39,772 nt of DNA. Source: Thermoproteales archaeon. GTDB lineage: Archaea; Thermoproteota; Thermoprotei; Thermofilales; Thermofilaceae. The position numbers and the translations under genes are program-made. The stretch covers positions 1 to 39,772 of the forward strand of contig JAGGXB010000115.1 in assembly GCA_021163245.1 (NCBI GenBank), read 5' to 3'. Positions 36,688 to 39,772 of the stretch are shown piece by piece. Position 1 is the stretch's first letter, and every line of letters begins with the position of its first letter. The notes beneath the pieces are model-generated. The model saw only the letters and a list, made by a program, of their open reading frames with translations, ran no database searches and had not been told where the DNA came from.

Positions 36688-37143
36688 TCATCTTTTTATT
36701 AATTCACGTATCCTTTTTCTCTTTAGAAGTATATCGTTTATTTCTTGCAATGCACTCCATTTTAAGAGAATAGCTAGGTATGGTACACGTTCAATAATTA
36801 TTTTTCCTTCAGATAAAACCTTTACTTTAAAACTTGGAGGAGCATAATCTAATACTTTTATATCTGGAGTAATAACAATCTCGCATTTATTTCTTACCTC
36901 GCTTTCTAACTCATCAATATATTCATTAACCTCATCATAACTTACTCTGTATCCCGTGAATACTGCAATATCTATATCTCTAAAAATTTTAGATGACGTG
37001 AATCCTCCATATATTATAGCTAATATAATCTCTTCTCTCTTAGAAAAAAAATTTCTCAATTTTTCAATTATATTCTTTCTTTCATCAATCGTAAGACTGT
37101 AAAAAGTAAATTTTTTCTCCTCTTCATACTTCCTTAGTGACAA
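36688..37143 (-). CDS. mntA: MNT-domain nucleotidyltransferase antitoxin (MntA-like)
   Basis: The 151-residue protein is a minimal nucleotidyltransferase of the kind that neutralises HepT by adding AMP to a tyrosine. The active-site loop reads YGGFTSSKIFRDIDIAVF: Gly46-Gly47 takes the place of the usual Gly-Ser, and Asp56 and Asp58 are the metal ligands. The loop is shorter than the usual GSX10DXD. The start is TTG 37143: a nine-base Shine-Dalgarno sequence GGAGGTGAT (37152-37160) lies eight bases before it, inside the HEPN gene, and no ATG occurs nearby. It overlaps that gene by 20 bases, so the two are coupled. Confidence 0.8.
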   Translation of the reverse strand: MSLRKYEEEKKFTFYSLTIDERKNIIEKLRNFFSKREEIILAIIYGGFTSSKIFRDIDIAVFTGYRVSYDEVNEYIDELESEVRNKCEIVITPDIKVLDYAPPSFKVKVLSEGKIIIERVPYLAILLKWSALQEINDILLKRKRIRELIKR

Positions 37144-37552
37144 ATTCTTTTATCACCTCCATATATTTTTTAATTGTTTCTATGCCTCCTTCCTTCGCTC
37201 CTCTATATATAAGTAAATCATCTATATCCCAATATCTATGCACTATCATATTCCTTAGAGAAGCCATTTTTTCTAAACTCTTTCCAATATTTAGAGGAAT
37301 AACTCCACTTAGAACAAGTTTCCTAAATACCTCTCTATAACTTTTAGCTGTTGTATTAAATTTTTTTTCAAGTATAGTTAATCCTAAGTCGGCTGCAGAC
37401 TCTACAGCTTGTATAACAGAGTATCTTAAAGAAAAACGTAGAGTTCTATCTTTTATGAAAACGTCTTCATCAAAACTAGTACATTTTTCCATTTCAGAAA
37501 TAGCTTCTTCTATTTCCTGTATTAAATGCTGGACAACATCTTTATCTGTCAT
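37124..37552 (-). CDS. hepT: HEPN-domain ribonuclease toxin (HepT-like, DUF86)
   Basis: The 142-residue protein is an all-helical HEPN domain. The catalytic and AMP-acceptor motif RX4HXY is intact as RNMIVHRYW (Arg100, His105, Tyr107), close in position to the characterised HepT proteins, where the tyrosine is adenylylated by MntA. HepT proteins cut RNA; some trim tRNA ends. I chose ATG 37552, because the longer frame opens at TTG 37603 and a TATA-like element at 37591-37605 overlaps that start. It is the first gene of the reverse-strand pair with mntA, and diverges from the esterase-like gene. Confidence 0.85.
   Translation of the reverse strand: MTDKDVVQHLIQEIEEAISEMEKCTSFDEDVFIKDRTLRFSLRYSVIQAVESAADLGLTILEKKFNTTAKSYREVFRKLVLSGVIPLNIGKSLEKMASLRNMIVHRYWDIDDLLIYRGAKEGGIETIKKYMEVIKEFVTKEV
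37152..37160 (-). promoter_or_regulatory. Full-length Shine-Dalgarno site GGAGGTGAT for mntA
   Basis: The reverse strand reads GGAGGTGAT, complementary to the archaeal 16S rRNA 3' end (AUCACCUCC) at nine positions. It lies eight bases before the TTG start of mntA and within the hepT coding sequence. It compensates for the poor start codon and decides the start. Confidence 0.75.
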
Positions 37553-37608
37553 TCCCAAGAATATTCCCCTATCCAATAAAGAGTAAAACTTGTATATAAA
37601 CAATAAGA

Positions 37609-37619
37609 CGTTTATATCT
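37609..37619 (+). promoter_or_regulatory. TATA-like element of the esterase-like gene
   Basis: GTTTATATCTT is centred 27 bases before ATG 37641, the spacing of a leaderless transcript. The element is near-palindromic, and the reverse strand reads AAGATATAAAC, so it could also serve the divergent hepT-mntA pair, though a second TATA-like stretch at 37591-37605 is closer to hepT. Confidence 0.5.
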
Positions 37620-37640
37620 TAACAAACTATAACATTTTTG

Positions 37641-39743
37641 ATGTTGAAAAATTGGAAATCTTTATCTTTTAGTCCTTTTATTGACGGATACTATGATACT
37701 GAAAACCAACTTCCAGCCTATATTTATAGGAAGGCAAGAAATTATTTTAGACGAGAATATGAAGAAAAGTCTCTGATAAAGACTAGAGAGGAATTTGAAG
37801 AAAGAAGAAATAGGATAAGAAGATTTTTTATTAATACGATTGGAGGGCTTCCTGAAGAAAAAACTCCTTTGAATGATAGAACTAGTCTTTTAATAGAGAA
37901 AAATGGTTATAAAATATATAAGGTATTATATGAAAGTCTACCCAAGTTTTATGTTACAGGATTATTATATATTCCAGAGAAGTTAGAGAGCGAGACGGCA
38001 GGAATTCTTTTTGTCTCTGGCCACGCAAAATCTGCTAAAGCTTATCCACCGTATCAGAAGGTTTGTATAGATCTGGTTCAGAATGAGTTTGTGGTTCTTG
38101 CTATTGATCCTATCGGTCAAGGAGAAAGACTACAATATTGGGATCCTAAGAAGGGAGAAGTTATAAGATGGGGTACATATGAGCATTCTTATGCTGGTTT
38201 ACAACATTATCTTATAGGAAACAATATTGCTAAACGTTTCATATGGGATGGTATAAGAGGAATTGATTATCTTATTGAACGAAAAGAGGTGGATCCAAAG
38301 AGAATCGGTGTAACTGGCTCCTCTGGTGGAGGAACACAGACTTCTTATTTGATGCTTGTCGATGAACGCATTTCTGCAGCTGCACCATGCACATATATTA
38401 CGAGCCGTGAAGAATACATGTATACTGGACAAGCACATGACGCTGAACAAAATATTTTCGGTGCAATAAAATATGGTTTAAACTATGATGATTTTCTAAC
38501 GTCTTTTGCACCTAAACCATTGCTTATTGGAGCCGCCGCATATGACTTCTTCTGCATTGAAGGGACTCTAAAATCATATAATATAGCTAAGAGAATATAT
38601 TCTCTCTATGGAGCAGAGGATAAAGTCAAGCTCGTTGTGGGTCCACATGTGCATATGTATTCCGACTATTTACGTGAATCCGTAGTAAACTGGTTTAGGG
38701 TTCATTTAATGGAATTAGAGCCGACATTTAAAGTAGATAAAATAAATGTTGAAGACGAAGATACATTGAGGGTGACCGCTTCTGGACAGGTTTTAGAAGA
38801 TTTTCCCAGCTCTAAGACAGTATATCATCTAAATCTTGATGACTGGAACAGAGTAAAGCCTATGAGACAAAAAATAGGTGATCTTAAAAGCCTAGAGAGA
38901 TACATTAAAGATAAACGCAGAGAAATCATAGAGCTACTATATTTGGATATGAATCTTAGGGATAATGAAATCTATCCGAGGATAATTTCCACAGTTAACC
39001 TAGGAGAATATATAGGCGAAAAACTTTTCTTCTTCAGTGAGCCTGGCATAACACTTACGGGTTCCGTCATCTATAATAAAAACGGTAACAGAAAAAGGCC
39101 CGCTATGATAGTCTTATTCGAAAATGGTACGGATAGTATTGAGGATGAGAGAAGCATCATTAAGAGCCTAATCCGGGAAGATAACCTAGTCTTTGTCCTT
39201 GATGTTAGAGGAGTAGGAGGTGTAAAGGTTCGTAAAATAAATCCTGCCGAAGTAAATGAGATTTATGGAACAGAGTTTAGACTGGCATATGATGCATTTA
39301 TGTTAGGGACAAGTACTTTTGCTTTGAGAGTATTTGATGTTCTTCGGGGATTTGATTATTTGATAAAACGCGATGACGTCGATGCTAACAGAATTGGAAT
39401 ATATGGAAAAGATATAGCTTCACTCTATGCTTTTTTTGCAATGGTTCTTGAGCCAAGAATTAAAAGAGGTATATTTGAAAACATGCTTTTTTCATACGAA
39501 GACGTCGTAGAGACCAGAATATATAATAGAAAAATTGTAAATGAGAAGATTCTTGTCCCTGGAATATTGAAACATTTCGATATTGTTGACCTAATACCGA
39601 TGCTAGCTGGGAGAAAAGTAGAGTTTAGAAAACTTATAGATGCAAAGGGTAGAATAGTGACAAAGGAAAAACTAGAAGAAAAATGGAATAGTGTAATCGA
39701 TAGATATTATCCCGTGATAAATAAACCTACGATTATAATGTAA
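37641..39743 (+). CDS. Tandem alpha/beta hydrolase, acetyl xylan esterase-like
   Basis: The 700-residue protein has two alpha/beta hydrolase units. The first (about 100-360) is like the AXE1/dienelactone hydrolase group, with a nucleophile elbow GSSGG (Ser228), an Asp/Glu-rich strand, and a likely catalytic His in the GPHVHMYSD segment near residue 337. The second (about 470-650) repeats the fold, but the elbow reads GKDIA, with Asp591 where the Ser belongs, so it is probably inactive. Two-domain proteins of this kind exist in polysaccharide-degrading bacteria. No signal peptide is seen. The proximity of GH51 suggests removal of acetyl groups from xylo- or arabino-oligosaccharides; a generic carboxylesterase remains possible. 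I chose ATG 37641 over TTG 37638. Confidence 0.75.
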   Translation: MLKNWKSLSFSPFIDGYYDTENQLPAYIYRKARNYFRREYEEKSLIKTREEFEERRNRIRRFFINTIGGLPEEKTPLNDRTSLLIEKNGYKIYKVLYESLPKFYVTGLLYIPEKLESETAGILFVSGHAKSAKAYPPYQKVCIDLVQNEFVVLAIDPIGQGERLQYWDPKKGEVIRWGTYEHSYAGLQHYLIGNNIAKRFIWDGIRGIDYLIERKEVDPKRIGVTGSSGGGTQTSYLMLVDERISAAAPCTYITSREEYMYTGQAHDAEQNIFGAIKYGLNYDDFLTSFAPKPLLIGAAAYDFFCIEGTLKSYNIAKRIYSLYGAEDKVKLVVGPHVHMYSDYLRESVVNWFRVHLMELEPTFKVDKINVEDEDTLRVTASGQVLEDFPSSKTVYHLNLDDWNRVKPMRQKIGDLKSLERYIKDKRREIIELLYLDMNLRDNEIYPRIISTVNLGEYIGEKLFFFSEPGITLTGSVIYNKNGNRKRPAMIVLFENGTDSIEDERSIIKSLIREDNLVFVLDVRGVGGVKVRKINPAEVNEIYGTEFRLAYDAFMLGTSTFALRVFDVLRGFDYLIKRDDVDANRIGIYGKDIASLYAFFAMVLEPRIKRGIFENMLFSYEDVVETRIYNRKIVNEKILVPGILKHFDIVDLIPMLAGRKVEFRKLIDAKGRIVTKEKLEEKWNSVIDRYYPVINKPTIIM

Positions 39744-39772
39744 CGATATCATATGGGTATCATATATTAGTA

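Noticed and set aside
39744-39772. Near-repeat ATATCATATGGGTATCATATAT at the window's end
   Set aside because: Too short and too close to the edge to interpret; it may be part of the next promoter.
1-39772. tRNA, rRNA, CRISPR or insertion-sequence content
   Set aside because: All gaps longer than 70 bases were read on both strands; none shows a tRNA cloverleaf, regularly spaced repeats, or a transposase frame. I cannot exclude small structured RNAs without a covariance search.

Overview
The window looks like chromosomal DNA of an AT-rich, probably thermophilic archaeon, most likely Thermoproteota; the exact lineage cannot be fixed from sequence alone. Reasons: an archaeal-type isoleucyl-tRNA synthetase with an HVGT signature, TATA elements about 27 nt before several ATGs (leaderless-type promoters), Shine-Dalgarno sites of the GGTGA/GGAGGTGAT type, T-rich terminators, an AmrS-type radical SAM protein, an archaeal DUF89 protein and a HepT/MntA pair. 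I found no rRNA, tRNA, CRISPR array or insertion sequence.

Layout. (1) 1-6229: the 3' part of a very large membrane protein (M28-peptidase-like ectodomain fused to an FtsX/MacB-type permease), then a polytopic OPT/DUF6785-like transporter. (2) 6243-13449: housekeeping and metabolism: DUF89 phosphatase, radical SAM protein, IleRS, and a reverse-strand pair of a sugar-isomerase-like protein and a methyltransferase. (3) 13609-17310: a run of forward genes: nucleoside hydrolase, metallo-beta-lactamase-fold hydrolase, a PD-(D/E)xK-like nuclease relative, two unknown proteins, and a small gene broken by two single-base frameshifts. (4) 17379-20507: a proline-flanked four-helix membrane protein, an ArsB/NhaD-like ion transporter and an MscS-like membrane protein with a coiled coil in place of the usual beta domain. 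(5) 20673-24756: a GATase1-like protein, a large multidomain protein with a sugar-mutarotase-like C-terminus, and an unknown protein. (6) 24945-33467: a second transporter region: an OPT/DUF6785-like transporter, then a full-length second copy of the M28-like/FtsX fusion, overlapping with a third OPT-like transporter. (7) 33513-39743: GNAT acetyltransferase, GH51 arabinofuranosidase, methyltransferase, HepT/MntA toxin-antitoxin pair and a tandem alpha/beta hydrolase of the acetyl xylan esterase type.

The most striking feature is the two-gene module that occurs twice (1-6229 and 27034-33467). In each copy a giant M28-like/FtsX fusion is followed, with touching or nearly touching reading frames, by an OPT-like transporter. 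The peptidase domains of both copies have lost the catalytic Glu pair, and each has lost a different metal-binding His. No ABC ATPase is encoded in the window. I infer an extracellular recognition or gating device working with the transporter, with an ATPase supplied from elsewhere or none; the sequence does not prove this.

GH51, the esterase-like protein, the sugar-isomerase-like protein, the nucleoside hydrolase and the mutarotase-like protein together suggest use of imported pentose-containing oligosaccharides or nucleosides. The GH51 and esterase proteins lack signal peptides, so this would happen inside the cell.
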